NCBI RefSeq assembly: GCF_014904815.1
Contig: NZ_JACZFR010000025.1
Location: 62,001-126,000 of the forward strand
DNA length: 64,000 nucleotides
DNA from: Microbulbifer taiwanensis
GTDB taxonomy: Bacteria > Pseudomonadota > Gammaproteobacteria > Pseudomonadales > Cellvibrionaceae
Direction: 5' to 3'
In this document: positions 26,113 through 35,457 of the stretch, in pieces
Layout of the letters: the number at the start of each line of letters is the position of its first letter
Position numbering within the stretch: the first letter of the stretch is position 1
The notes under the pieces: model-generated
Told to the model about the DNA's origin: nothing
Seen by the model: only the letters and a program-made list of their open reading frames with translations
The model's database searches: none
Made by a program: the position numbers and the translations under genes

Positions 26113-28476
26113 TCAGAAGCGATAGCTGACGTTGATGGAACCGGATTCGGAAGTCGGGCGCGCGGTCAGGTTGGCGCTGACAGCGACGGCACTGGCCGCC
26201 TGCCAGCGCAGGCCGACGACAGCACCGGCACCGTCTTCGAACAGGCCAACGCCGTCACTCGCGTAGCTCGGCATCGCATTCATATTGCCTTCCATGGACT
26301 TCACACCCACCTCGACCGAGTCCTCATCGGTACCGGTGGTGTCCTCGTACCAGAGCTGGCCGTAGGCGCTGACGCTGGCCCAGGTCTTGCTGGCGAAGGC
26401 GCCGAGGCGCATGGTGGTGTAGCGGCGCTCCTGGCTGCCGTAGTGCATACCGAAGGGATCCCGCTCGACGCCGTTGCCGTCGGTATAGGTAAAGCCGTCG
26501 ATGGCATCCTCGGTATAGCCGTCCACCTCCATGGTCGCGCGGGTCACATTGGCGAAGGGACCGAACTGGGCCGCGCCGCTGGAGAGGTTCAGACCCGCGG
26601 TCACGCTCAGGGACAGGTTTTCACCGGCGGTAGTGGCATCGAGACTGCTGTCGAAGTTGTTGCCGAGGCGGAAGTCGCGGCTGACCTTGTCGTAGTCCAC
26701 GTCGGTCAGGGTCGCGCTGGCGTCGACGAAGAAGATATCGTGATGCAGGCGGCCGAACAGGCTGTAGTTGGTGGAGGTGGAATCCACCGCGGCCCGCTCG
26801 TTGTCCACATTGATATCGGTGCGGCTGACGGCAAGGCCCAGTTCCGCGTTGTCGCGCAGTGCATAGGTGGCGCCGATCAGGTTGCCGTCGCTGTCGCCGC
26901 TGACGCCGGGCGCAAAGGCGCTGTCGAAATCCGTATTGCCGAACACACTGCCGACAAAGACGCCGCTGCGGGCCTCGCGGAAGCGGGCGCCGGCGAGGCT
27001 CTCATCCAGTGTGTTGGTATGGGTGCGCGCCGCCTGCACACCAATATCCGGCAGCTGCCCGGCCACCTGTGAGGCATTGACCACGGCGGTGTAGTAGTCG
27101 GCCAGCATCTGCTGCGCGGCCTGGGTCGGGTGCACCGCGTCGTTGAAGATCAGCTGGCTGTCGTCGGGTGCACTGCCGTTGATGCCGTACACCGGGTGTT
27201 CGATACAGCCGCCGCTGCCGTCGTAGCAGAAATTCGACTGGTCGAATTCGGCGGAGAAGCCCAGTGTCGCGGCATTGTCGAGGGAGACCTTGAGCACGCC
27301 GGCCATATCCACCATCAGCACGCCGTCGATATCCCCGGCGGCGGAGAGCAGGGTGCTGTTGAAGGCATCGGCGGCGGCGCTGGCCTGGGCCAGGGTGGCG
27401 TCGACGGCCATCTGAAGTTGTGCATCCGCCTCGTCCTGGGTCATCAGGCCGGCGGTTACCGCGTCGGCCAGCTGCGCCGCGTCGGGGCTGCTGTATACCG
27501 CCTGGCTGGCGGCGGCGTACATGCCCGGGGTCTTGCTCACGTCCGGCACATTGGACAGCAGAATGTAATTGGCGCCGGCCGCGGACAGGGCGCCGGCGCT
27601 GTCCGCCAGCATGGTGGCCGCCAGCCCCACACTGGCGCCGAACTGTTCTGTATCGATAGTGCCGGAAAGCACCGCGGAAAAGCCGCCGAGCAGATCGTTG
27701 CCGCCGCCGTTCACCCAGTAGAGGGCGTTGGGATCGGCGGCGCCGGCAAAGGTGGTTTCCAGGTAGCCGCGGCCCACCGGGTGCGGATTACCGGTAATGC
27801 CGGAGTCCGCCACTATCGCCGCCGGCGCGGCGTCTATCTGTGCCTGCAGCGCGTCGGCCTCGGCGTCGTAGGCGGCCGCCGTGGCGGGGGCGCCGGCGGC
27901 TTCATACTGGTCCGCCGCCGCGCGCAGCTGGGCCACCGCATCGGGGCCCTGCAGCAGGAGGCCGAGCAGTGACAGGTCTGCGTAGAGACCGGTGCTGGTC
28001 TCGCGGGTGGGGTCCGGCAGCAGCGCGCTGGCAAAGTTGTGTCGGCTGGCATCCAGGCCCAGGCCATTTTCGTCCAGGTATTCAAGATAACCCCGGGTGC
28101 CGAGCACATTCAGCAGGACGTCCGCGGCGCGGTGTCCGCCAACCGCCCAACCGCCGCCGACGTTCGGCAGCGCGGCCTGCACCTGGGCCTGGGCGGAGGC
28201 CAGCAGTTCCGCCTCGCTCAGTGTCGGATCCACTTCCGGCAGGCACAGGTAAAGGCCGGCGCAGGAGGGCGCCATCGGCCCCAGGCCCAGCTGCCGGGAC
28301 AGGATGCTGATCGCCGACTGCTTGTCGTTGCCACTGGTAAACACGCCGGCGTTGCCGACATCGGTCAGGCTGTCACCGAAGGCGATTACCTGGGAAAAAG
28401 CGGGCTCGTCGGCGAAGGCTGCAGAGCTGGAAATGGATGCGAGAGCAATGGCGGCCGCCAGGCTGCGCTTGGACAT
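26113..28476 (-). CDS. Autotransporter GDSL esterase/lipase (EstA-like)
   Basis: The ATG at 28476 follows AAGGAGAAGACC and gives a signal peptide (MSKRSLAAAIALASISSSAAFA); the frame upstream is not supported. The passenger is a GDSL hydrolase: block I FGDSLTDVGN with nucleophile S36, block III VNGGGNDLLGG, block V DAVHP with D446 and H449. The C-terminal 260 residues form a beta-barrel autotransporter domain ending in INVSYRF. EstA-type enzymes stay on the cell surface and cleave esters. At 787 residues it is longer than Pseudomonas EstA. The extra length lies between blocks I and III, where an Ala-rich helical stretch around TRETSTGLYADLSLLG to DADALQAQIDAAP is inserted. Confidence 0.93.
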   Translation of the reverse strand: MSKRSLAAAIALASISSSAAFADEPAFSQVIAFGDSLTDVGNAGVFTSGNDKQSAISILSRQLGLGPMAPSCAGLYLCLPEVDPTLSEAELLASAQAQVQAALPNVGGGWAVGGHRAADVLLNVLGTRGYLEYLDENGLGLDASRHNFASALLPDPTRETSTGLYADLSLLGLLLQGPDAVAQLRAAADQYEAAGAPATAAAYDAEADALQAQIDAAPAAIVADSGITGNPHPVGRGYLETTFAGAADPNALYWVNGGGNDLLGGFSAVLSGTIDTEQFGASVGLAATMLADSAGALSAAGANYILLSNVPDVSKTPGMYAAASQAVYSSPDAAQLADAVTAGLMTQDEADAQLQMAVDATLAQASAAADAFNSTLLSAAGDIDGVLMVDMAGVLKVSLDNAATLGFSAEFDQSNFCYDGSGGCIEHPVYGINGSAPDDSQLIFNDAVHPTQAAQQMLADYYTAVVNASQVAGQLPDIGVQAARTHTNTLDESLAGARFREARSGVFVGSVFGNTDFDSAFAPGVSGDSDGNLIGATYALRDNAELGLAVSRTDINVDNERAAVDSTSTNYSLFGRLHHDIFFVDASATLTDVDYDKVSRDFRLGNNFDSSLDATTAGENLSLSVTAGLNLSSGAAQFGPFANVTRATMEVDGYTEDAIDGFTYTDGNGVERDPFGMHYGSQERRYTTMRLGAFASKTWASVSAYGQLWYEDTTGTDEDSVEVGVKSMEGNMNAMPSYASDGVGLFEDGAGAVVGLRWQAASAVAVSANLTARPTSESGSINVSYRF

Positions 28477-28715
28477 GGTCTTCTCCTTATCGCGGATATT
28501 CCGCGCGCCCGCCGGCGGCTTCGGGAGAGGATCCAAAGGTCGTTCGAGGGCGCGCATCGTTATTGTTGTTATTCCTGCTCCTCAGGAATCCCGTCAATAC
28601 TAGCGGATATGACTCAGCCAATGAAAGAAGTCACATGTGTAAAGTGTGGCTCCCCGGTCATTCTCTTTATGTGTCGGTCGAAAATAATCAATTGGCGTGC
28701 TGGCCCAGCGGCGCG

Positions 28716-30704
28716 TCAGCGCAGCGTGTGCAGGAACTGCAGGTGGCGCTCGTACTGGGAGAGGATATCGGTGAGCAGCTGGTCCCGGGTCCAGCCCATC
28801 ACGTCGTAATCCTGGCCGCCCTCACTGAGATGGACTTCCGCGCGGAAATACTTGTCCGGCGAGCCGTCGTCATGGGCATCGTCCAGTTCCGCGTCCGGAT
28901 TGCCCGCATTCGGTTTCAGATGCGCCTTGGGGTGAATGCTGTAGAGGAAATCCACCTCCTCGCCCTGGAATATTTCCAGGTGCACGACGGAGTTTTCCCC
29001 TTCCTCCACCTTGGTCTCGAAGCCGTTTTTCTCCATTTGCGCGGCGAAATCCCGCAGCGCCGGCAGCCCGGTTTCGCGGATATAGTCGTGCACCTCCTGC
29101 AGGGATGGCAGCTGCACCAGGTTTTTCAGGCGGCGCTCCCAGGACACGGGGTTGCGCGCGCTGATCGGTGCCACCGGTGCGCTCTGCGCATCGCGCTTGG
29201 CCGAGTCGGTGCGCAACGCCTTGACCAGTCCATAGATGGCCACCAGCAGAATCAGCGAGAAGGGCAGGGCACTGGTGATCGCCGCCGTCTGCAGCGAGGC
29301 GAGGCCGCCGGCCAGCAACAGGGCTATGGCGACCACGCCGATAATTGCCGCCCAGAAAATACGCTGCCACATGGGCGTGTCGTCGCGGCCGTGGGACGAG
29401 AGCATATTCATTACCAGCGCGCCCGAGTCGGCGGAGGTAACGAAAAAAATCACCACCAGCACTATGGCCAACAGTGACAGTGCCTGGGAGAAGGGAAACT
29501 GTTCCAGGAACTGGAACAGCGCCAGGGACTGGTCCTGCTCGATAATCGCCGCCAGCGACTGCAGTCCCTCCTGGCGGATCATGCGAATGGCGGAGTTGCC
29601 GAATACCGTCAGCCACACGATGGTAATCAGTGTCGGCATCAGCAGCGTGCCGACGACGAATTCACGGATGGTGCGACCGCGGGAAATGCGGGCGATAAAC
29701 AGGCCCACGAAGGGCGACCAGCTCAAGCACCAGCCCCAGTAAAAAATGGTCCAGCCGCCGATCCAGTCGGTGGGTGCGTAGGCATAGAGGTTGAAAGTGC
29801 GGTTGACCAGCACCGACAGGTAGCTGCCGACATTCTGCACAAAGGCCTGGAACAGGAAGACGGTGCTGCCGAGTACGAGTACCGTCAGTACCAGTATCGC
29901 CGCCAGGCCCATATTCAACTGCGACAGCCGCTTGATACCGGCGTCCAGCCCCACCATGACAGATAAGGTCGCCAGCGCGGTGGTGACGACAATCAGAATC
30001 ACCTGGGTGACTTCGCCCACCGGCACGCCGAACAGGTGGTTGAGGCCGGAATTCATCTGCAGCACGCCGAAGCCGAGGGTGGTGGCGACGCCGCAGACGG
30101 TGCTGATGATCGCGAATACATCAATGGCGTGGCCTATGGGTCCGTGGATGCGCTCGCCGATCAGCGGATAGAGGGCGGAGCGCAGTGTCAGCGGCAGGTT
30201 GTGGCGGTAGCTGAAGTAACCGAGGATCAGTGCCACGCCGGCAAAGATGGCCCAGACGTGAAATCCCCAGTGGAAGATGCTCAGCACCATCGCCTCGCGT
30301 GCGGCCTCCACGGTGCCCGGAGCCGCATCTGGCGGATTCTGGAAATGCATCACCGGCTCGGCCACACCGAAAAACAGCAGGCCGATACCGATACCGGCGG
30401 AGAAGAGCATCGCCAGCCAGGAGGCGTAACTGTATTCGGGCTTTTCGTGTTCGGCGCCCAGCTTGATATCGCCGAGGCGCGACATGCTGATCACCACCAC
30501 CGTCACCAGCAGGATGGCCACTATCAGCACATAGTACCAGCCCATATTGGCGACGATGGTGTTTTGCAGGCTCTGGAAACGCGCTGTCGCATCTTCGGGA
30601 AAGAAAACCGCGTAGGCGACCAGCAACAGCAGTATGGCGGTGGCGGTGTAGAAAACCGGAGGGTCGAACTTGGCTTTGCCCTCATCCGTCGTGCGCAGCT
30701 TCAT
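28716..30704 (-). CDS. BCCT-family transporter (choline/glycine betaine/carnitine), second copy
   Basis: The 662-residue protein has 12 membrane helices of the BCCT family, with the signature WTIFYWGWCLSWSPFVG followed by ARISRGRTIREF. As in BetT-type choline carriers, a cytoplasmic tail of about 150 residues follows the last helix and ends QYERHLQFLHTLR. Tails of this kind mediate osmotic activation in BetT and BetP. It is a close paralogue of the gene upstream at 30950-32953, with the same tail ending. No strong ribosome site is visible before the ATG. The substrate cannot be told; choline or glycine betaine is expected in a marine organism. Confidence 0.92.
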   Translation of the reverse strand: MKLRTTDEGKAKFDPPVFYTATAILLLLVAYAVFFPEDATARFQSLQNTIVANMGWYYVLIVAILLVTVVVISMSRLGDIKLGAEHEKPEYSYASWLAMLFSAGIGIGLLFFGVAEPVMHFQNPPDAAPGTVEAAREAMVLSIFHWGFHVWAIFAGVALILGYFSYRHNLPLTLRSALYPLIGERIHGPIGHAIDVFAIISTVCGVATTLGFGVLQMNSGLNHLFGVPVGEVTQVILIVVTTALATLSVMVGLDAGIKRLSQLNMGLAAILVLTVLVLGSTVFLFQAFVQNVGSYLSVLVNRTFNLYAYAPTDWIGGWTIFYWGWCLSWSPFVGLFIARISRGRTIREFVVGTLLMPTLITIVWLTVFGNSAIRMIRQEGLQSLAAIIEQDQSLALFQFLEQFPFSQALSLLAIVLVVIFFVTSADSGALVMNMLSSHGRDDTPMWQRIFWAAIIGVVAIALLLAGGLASLQTAAITSALPFSLILLVAIYGLVKALRTDSAKRDAQSAPVAPISARNPVSWERRLKNLVQLPSLQEVHDYIRETGLPALRDFAAQMEKNGFETKVEEGENSVVHLEIFQGEEVDFLYSIHPKAHLKPNAGNPDAELDDAHDDGSPDKYFRAEVHLSEGGQDYDVMGWTRDQLLTDILSQYERHLQFLHTLR

Positions 30705-30759
30705 AGGGGCGGCTCGGTGTGGAAGTTTCGACAGCCGGGGTAATTTTCCAGCAGGGCCT

Positions 30760-30879
30760 CTCTAAAAATTGTGGCCGTAGGGTGCGCCGTGCGCACCGGA
30801 AGGCCGGAAACTCGCGTCAGGCTTGAGCTGGTGCGCAAGGCGCACCCTACGGCAAGAAGCGAATTCGCAATTTTTAGAG
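30760..30879. repeat. Nested palindromic repeat between the two BCCT genes (family B plus outer arms)
   Basis: The outer arms CTCTAAAAATTG and CAATTTTTAGAG enclose inner arms TAGGGTGCGCCGTGCGCACC (30778-30797) and its near-complement around 30829-30850. This is the largest copy of a family whose core recurs at about 18510, 33499, 34625, 35401 and 55704. The element occupies half of the spacer between the paralogous transporter genes. Confidence 0.8.
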
Positions 30880-30949
30880 CTGCACATCAGGCTGACAGTG
30901 TCAGCATAGTCGAGATATCTGTCACCGCAGTCTTCTGTATATACATGAT

Positions 30950-32953
30950 CTAGCGCAGCGTATGCAGGAACTGCAGGTGGCGCTCGTACTGGGCGAGGAT
31001 ATCGGTCAGCAGCTGGTCCCGGGTCCAGCCCATCACGTCGTAGTCCTGGCCGCCCTCCTGCAGGTGCACTTCCGCGCGGAAATATTTTTCCTCTGGATCG
31101 TCGTCGGTGGTGTCGTCCAGCTCCTGCTCGGACAGGTCCATATGTTCCGGCCTCTGTGCGCTGGGTTTCAGGTGCGCCTTGGGGTGAATGCCGTAGAGGT
31201 AGTCCACCTCGTCGCCCTGGAACACCTGCAGGTAGACATAGCTGTTCTGGCCGTGGGAGATTTTTACCGAAAAGCCGTTTTTTTCCATCTCCTCGGCAAA
31301 CTCCTTCAGTGCCGGCTCGCCCACCTCGCGGATATATTCCCGCACTTCCTCCAGCGATGGCAGTTGCACGAGGTTGCGCAGGCGCCGCTGCCAGCTGACC
31401 GGGTTGCGCGCGGTGATCGGCGCTACCGGTGCCGTCTGCGCCTCGCGCTTGACGGTATCGGTGCGCAGGGCGGAAACCAGGCCGTAGATGGCGGTGAGCA
31501 GTATCAGCGAGAAGGGCAGGGCACTGGCGATCACCGCCGTCTGCAGTGAGGCCAGGCCGCCAGCCAGCAGCAGCGCTATGGCCACCACGCCGATCAGAGC
31601 GCACCAGAAAACCCGCTGCCACATGGGGGTGTCGTCGCGGCCGTGGGAGGCGAGCATATTCACCACCATGGCTCCCGAGTCCGCCGAGGTGACGAAGAAG
31701 ACCACCACCATGACCACGGCAATAAAGGAAAATATGTTCGACAGCGGGAACTGCTCCAGGAACTGGAACAGCGCCAGGGACTGGTCCCTGCTGACCGCTT
31801 CACCGAGGGAGGTGAGCCCCTCGTTCAGGATCATATGGATGGCGGAGTTGCCGAAAAAGGTCATCCACAGCAGGGTCACGCCGGCGGGCACCAGCATGGC
31901 GCCGATGACGAATTCGCGGATGGTGCGCCCGCGGGAAATACGCGCGATAAACAGCCCCACAAACGGCGACCAGGACATCCACCAGCCCCAGTAGAGAATG
32001 GTCCAGCCGCCCAGCCAGTCGGTGGGTTTGTAGGCGTAGAGATTGAACGTCTTGCCGACCAGCACCGACAGGTAGCTGCCGAAGTTCTGCACGAAGGCCT
32101 GCAGCAGGTAAACGGTGCTGCCGAGCATCAGCACCATAAACAGCAACAGGCCCGCCAGGCTCATATTCAACTGCGACAGCCGCTTGATGCCCACATCGAG
32201 GCCCATCACCACCGACACTGTGGCCAGCGCCGTGGTCACTACGATCAGTATCACCTGGGTCGTCTGCCCCACCGGCACGCCGAACAGGTGATTGAGGCCG
32301 GAGTTGATCTGCAGCACGCCGTAGCCCAGTGTTGTGGCCACGCCGCAGACGGTGCCGACAATCGCAAACACATCCACCGCGTCGCCGATGGGGCCGTAAA
32401 TGCGCTCGCCGATCATCGGGTAGAGGGCCGAGCGCAGGGTCAGCGGCAGTTTGTGGCGGTAACTGAAATAGGCCAGGATCAGCGCCACTATCGCGTAGAT
32501 GGACCAGGCGTGCAGGCCCCAGTGGAAAAAGGTCAGCACCATCGCCTGGCGCGCCGCGGCCACGGTGCCCGTCTCACCCACCGGCGGATCCAGGTAGTGC
32601 ATCACCGGTTCGGCGACGCCGAAGAACAGCAGGCCTATGCCCATGCCGGCGGAGAACAGCATCGCAAACCAGGTGCCGTAGTTGTAGTCGGGCTCGGCGT
32701 GCTCCGGGCCCAGTTTGATATCGCCGAAGCGGGAAATACCGATGATGACGACACTGACCAGGATGATCGCCACCACCAGCACGTAGTACCAGCTCATATT
32801 GGCGACGATACCCGCCTGCAGCGACTTGAAGCGCGTGGTGGCGTCGTCGGGGAAAAACACCGCATAGGCGACCAACAACAACAGCGCACCGGTCGCCGTG
32901 TAGAATACCGGGGGGTTGAAATGGCCCTTGTCGTGGTGAGGCTGGGAGTGCAT
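30950..32953 (-). CDS. BCCT-family transporter (choline/glycine betaine/carnitine), first copy
   Basis: The start MHSQPHHDKGHFNPPVFYT (32953) is preferred, since its paralogue begins at the equivalent point (KAKFDPPVFYT) and GGTGGAAC lies upstream. The longer frame adds 30 residues with no family support. Twelve membrane helices, the WTILYWGWWMSWSPFVG signature and a long C-terminal cytoplasmic tail (from ITARNPVSWQRRLRNLVQL to QYERHLQFLHTLR) match BetT-like carriers. The tail carries a short extra acidic segment (MDLSEQELDDTTDDDPEE) absent from the second copy. That could set a different osmotic threshold, though this is inference. Confidence 0.92.
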   Translation of the reverse strand: MHSQPHHDKGHFNPPVFYTATGALLLLVAYAVFFPDDATTRFKSLQAGIVANMSWYYVLVVAIILVSVVIIGISRFGDIKLGPEHAEPDYNYGTWFAMLFSAGMGIGLLFFGVAEPVMHYLDPPVGETGTVAAARQAMVLTFFHWGLHAWSIYAIVALILAYFSYRHKLPLTLRSALYPMIGERIYGPIGDAVDVFAIVGTVCGVATTLGYGVLQINSGLNHLFGVPVGQTTQVILIVVTTALATVSVVMGLDVGIKRLSQLNMSLAGLLLFMVLMLGSTVYLLQAFVQNFGSYLSVLVGKTFNLYAYKPTDWLGGWTILYWGWWMSWSPFVGLFIARISRGRTIREFVIGAMLVPAGVTLLWMTFFGNSAIHMILNEGLTSLGEAVSRDQSLALFQFLEQFPLSNIFSFIAVVMVVVFFVTSADSGAMVVNMLASHGRDDTPMWQRVFWCALIGVVAIALLLAGGLASLQTAVIASALPFSLILLTAIYGLVSALRTDTVKREAQTAPVAPITARNPVSWQRRLRNLVQLPSLEEVREYIREVGEPALKEFAEEMEKNGFSVKISHGQNSYVYLQVFQGDEVDYLYGIHPKAHLKPSAQRPEHMDLSEQELDDTTDDDPEEKYFRAEVHLQEGGQDYDVMGWTRDQLLTDILAQYERHLQFLHTLR

Positions 32954-33061
32954 AGAATGAGTTCCACCAATATCGCGTTGGCGACAGCTGAAAAAGCGCG
33001 CCTGTTTCAGAATAGTCAACGCCATTGTATAGGCAGTTGACAAATATCAAGATGGCTTTTC

Positions 33062-33475
33062 ATGCTGAAAATTTCTAAGAGTCTGGCGATTCCACTGGCG
33101 GAAATCGAGATGAGTGCCGTGCGCGCCCAGGGCGCCGGCGGCCAGAATGTCAACAAGGTGTCCAGCGCTATTCACCTGCGCTTCGATATCCGCGCCTCGT
33201 CGCTGCCGGAAGAATTGCAACAGAAACTGCTGCAGCTGCGCGACCAGCGTATTTCCGCGGACGGCATTGTCGTGATCAAGGCGCAGCGCTTTCGCACCCA
33301 GGAAAAGAATCGCGCGGACGCACTGGAGCGCCTGCGGCTGCTGATTGAAAAGGTGACGGTCAGGCGCAAGCAGCGCATTGCCACCAAACCCAGCCGGGGC
33401 GCGAAAGAGCGGCGCCTGAAGCACAAGACCCAGCGCGGGCAGGTGAAGGCGCTGCGCGGCAAGGTACGGGAGTAG
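33062..33475 (+). CDS. arfB: ArfB (YaeJ) ribosome-rescue peptidyl-tRNA hydrolase
   Basis: The 137-residue protein contains the release-factor catalytic motif GAGGQNVNKVSSA with GGQ at residues 26-28, and lacks the codon-recognition domains of RF1/RF2. A basic C-terminal tail (TVRRKQRIATKPSRGAKERRLKHKTQRGQVKALRGKV) is the part that enters the empty mRNA channel of stalled ribosomes. Length and order match ArfB exactly. It is divergent from the BCCT gene and followed by a repeat of family B. Confidence 0.95.
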   Translation: MLKISKSLAIPLAEIEMSAVRAQGAGGQNVNKVSSAIHLRFDIRASSLPEELQQKLLQLRDQRISADGIVVIKAQRFRTQEKNRADALERLRLLIEKVTVRRKQRIATKPSRGAKERRLKHKTQRGQVKALRGKVRE

Positions 33476-33525
33476 TGGTCAGCGTTGAGAGGTGGCCATA
33501 GGGTGCGCACGGCGCACTCACGGCG
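33474..33525. repeat. Degenerate family B repeat downstream of arfB
   Basis: GTGGTCAGCGTTGAGAGG is followed by TAGGGTGCGCACGGCGCAC, a shortened copy of the TAGGGTGCGCCGTGCGCACC core. It begins at the arfB stop codon, like the copy at the end of crbS, which also opens with GTGGTCAG. Confidence 0.5.
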
Positions 33526-33561
33526 GGAATTTATTGGTAGAAACAGACAACAGGAGTCTTT

Positions 33562-34620
33562 ATGTCTGTGCGATACGACGCAACCGAACTGCAAAATTTT
33601 GCCAGCCAACTCTTCCAGCGCGCCGGCCTGGCGCGGGAGCGGGCTGAGGTAATGGCGAATGTCTTTTTGCAGGCGGACCTGCTCGGCTTCACCACCCACG
33701 GTATAAACCGGGTGGCGAGCAACCTGCGCTGGCTGCTGGACGGCGAGTCCCGCCGCGAGGGCGAGCCGGTTGTACTGGCAGATCGCGGCAACTGCTTCAA
33801 CTGGGATGCGGATTTCCTGCCCGGTCCCTGGGTGCTGACGCGGGCGATTGAGCAGGCGCTGCAGCGGTTGCCGGAGCAGGGTGTCGTCACTGCCACCATA
33901 CGCCGCAGCCAGCATATCGCCTGCCTGGCCGCCTATTTACCGCCGATCGTAGAGGCCGGCCATGTGGCGATACTCACCTGTTCCACCCCGGCGGAAAATA
34001 CCGTGTCGCCCCAGGGCAGCCGCGACCCGCTCTTCTCCGCCAATCCCATCGCCTTTGCCGCGCCCGCCGGCGACTACCCGCTGCTGTTCGATATCAGCAT
34101 GTCGGTGACTGCCGGTGGCTATGTAGCGCGGGCCGCGCGGGAGGGCAGGAAAATGCCGAGCCAGTGCCTGAAGGACAGCGACGGCAATCTCTCCGACGAT
34201 CCGGGTGCGTTCGAAAACGGCGGCAGCATACTGCCGGTGGGCGGCGCCGATCACGGCTACAAGGGTGCGGCCCTGTCGGCCATGCTGGAAGTGCTGTCGA
34301 TGGCGCTGGGCGGCTACGGTCGCGCCGATGCTTCGGCAAAGGACGATGACGAAGCCAACTCGGTATTCCTGCAGATTATCGACCCTCGGGTCTTCGGCCA
34401 GCGCGCGGACTTCCTGCGCCAGACGGCGGCGCTGTGCAACCTGTGGGAGAACAGCCGCAGCGACGGCGATGCGCCCGTGCGGGTGCCGGGCCAGCGCGCC
34501 TGGGCCGCGCGCGCGCAACAGCTGAAAGAGGGCGTCGAACTCTATCCGACCATTGTGCAGGATCTGCAACCCTGGGCGGAAAAACTCAAGGTGCCCATGC
34601 CAAAACCGCTGTCGGATTGA
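33562..34620 (+). CDS. Malate/L-lactate/ureidoglycolate dehydrogenase family (LDH2) oxidoreductase
   Basis: The 352-residue protein follows the LDH2/MDH2 fold: N-terminal helices, DLLGFTTHGINRVASNL with the catalytic histidine, RRSQHIACLAAYL, the NAD(P)-binding stretch FSANPIAFAAP, and DHGYKGAALSAMLEVLSMALGG near residue 230-255. ACAGGAGTCTTT precedes the ATG. Family members reduce 2-oxoacids or oxidise 2-hydroxyacids, ureidoglycolate or related compounds. The neighbours (ArfB, an HD protein) give no pathway clue. Confidence 0.9.
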   Translation: MSVRYDATELQNFASQLFQRAGLARERAEVMANVFLQADLLGFTTHGINRVASNLRWLLDGESRREGEPVVLADRGNCFNWDADFLPGPWVLTRAIEQALQRLPEQGVVTATIRRSQHIACLAAYLPPIVEAGHVAILTCSTPAENTVSPQGSRDPLFSANPIAFAAPAGDYPLLFDISMSVTAGGYVARAAREGRKMPSQCLKDSDGNLSDDPGAFENGGSILPVGGADHGYKGAALSAMLEVLSMALGGYGRADASAKDDDEANSVFLQIIDPRVFGQRADFLRQTAALCNLWENSRSDGDAPVRVPGQRAWAARAQQLKEGVELYPTIVQDLQPWAEKLKVPMPKPLSD

Positions 34621-34624
34621 CGCC

Positions 34625-34694
34625 GTAGGATGCGCCGTGCGCACCAACTGTCGACGGTGTCGAAAATTCAGTGGTGCGCGCGGCGCACCCTATG
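34625..34694. repeat. Palindromic repeat, family B copy
   Basis: GTAGGATGCGCCGTGCGCACC at the left pairs with GGTGCGCGCGGCGCACCCTA at the right, around a loop of about 28 bp. It begins 4 bp after the dehydrogenase stop and may act as its terminator. Confidence 0.75.
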
Positions 34695-34725
34695 CAAATA
34701 AACCCGTGGCTCGCAAGGAAAAATC

Positions 34726-35304
34726 GTGAAAGAAATCGAGCAGACCCTGGAATTCATCGTCGAAGTCGAGAAGCTGAAAGCGGTATTGCGCAAGACAAAG
34801 CCGGTGGGACTGGAGCGCCGGGAAAACTCCGCCGAGCACAGCTGGCATGTGTGCCTGGCGGCATTGATGTTAAAGGACTATGCCAACGAGCCGGTGGATA
34901 TAGACCGGGTGATCAAAATGTTGCTGATCCACGACCTGGGCGAGATAGATGCGGGCGACACCATTGTCTATGCGAGTGAAACCGCGCAGCAGAAAACGGC
35001 CGAGGCGGAAGGCGTCAAGCGCGTATTGGCGATGCTGCCGGACAATAGGGGCGACGAATATTTTAAGCTCTGGTGCGAGTTCGAGGCCGGGGAGAGTGCG
35101 GAGTCCAGGTACGCCCGCGCCATAGACCGGGTGCCGCCGCTGCTGCACAACCTGCGTGGCGGCGGTCACGCGTGGAAGGAAAACGATATCCCGAAAGAGA
35201 AGGTGTTCGCCGTCAACAGCCGCATCGGCGACGGCAGTCGCGAGCTCTGGCAGGTGATAGAGGGGAAGCTGCAGCAGGCAGTATCCAGCGGCATCCTGAA
35301 GTAA
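34726..35304 (+). CDS. HD-domain metal-dependent phosphohydrolase (YfbR-like)
   Basis: The 192-residue protein starts with GTG after AAGGAAAAATC. HD-type metal ligands are seen in NSAEHSWHVCLAALML (about residues 34-49) and LLIHDLGEIDAGD (about 66-78). HNLRGGG and a conserved Arg/Asp patch follow. Relatives are 5'-nucleotidases acting on deoxynucleoside monophosphates, or related HD hydrolases; the substrate is not defined by sequence. It is flanked by repeats on both sides and has no operon partner. Confidence 0.85.
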   Translation: MKEIEQTLEFIVEVEKLKAVLRKTKPVGLERRENSAEHSWHVCLAALMLKDYANEPVDIDRVIKMLLIHDLGEIDAGDTIVYASETAQQKTAEAEGVKRVLAMLPDNRGDEYFKLWCEFEAGESAESRYARAIDRVPPLLHNLRGGGHAWKENDIPKEKVFAVNSRIGDGSRELWQVIEGKLQQAVSSGILK

Positions 35305-35315
35305 CCAGTTCGGTC

Positions 35316-35393
35316 TTGTAGGAGCGGCCCATGGACGCGATCGGTATTGGAGTGGTTTGCAGGTCTGATCGCGGCCATGGGCCGCTCCTACAG
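35316..35393. repeat. Intergenic palindromic repeat, family A copy 2
   Basis: Arms 35316-35342 and 35367-35393 carry TGTAGGAGCGGCCCATGG and its complement, with one internal mismatch (ATGGACGCG against ATGGCCGCG). The loop is 24 bp and unrelated to that of copy 1 at 19397-19475, so the arms rather than the loop are conserved. Confidence 0.85.
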
Positions 35394-35399
35394 GGCACT

Positions 35400-35457
35400 C
35401 CGTAGGGGGGGCAGTGCGCACCAACCGATCGCCCGGTGCACACGGTGCACCCTACTG
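35400..35457. repeat. Degenerate family B repeat adjoining family A copy 2
   Basis: The left part CGTAGGGGGGGCAGTGCGCACC and the right part GGTGCACACGGTGCACCCTA form a decayed version of the family B palindrome. It directly abuts the family A element and ends inside the stop region of the DUF2799 lipoprotein gene. Confidence 0.5.
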
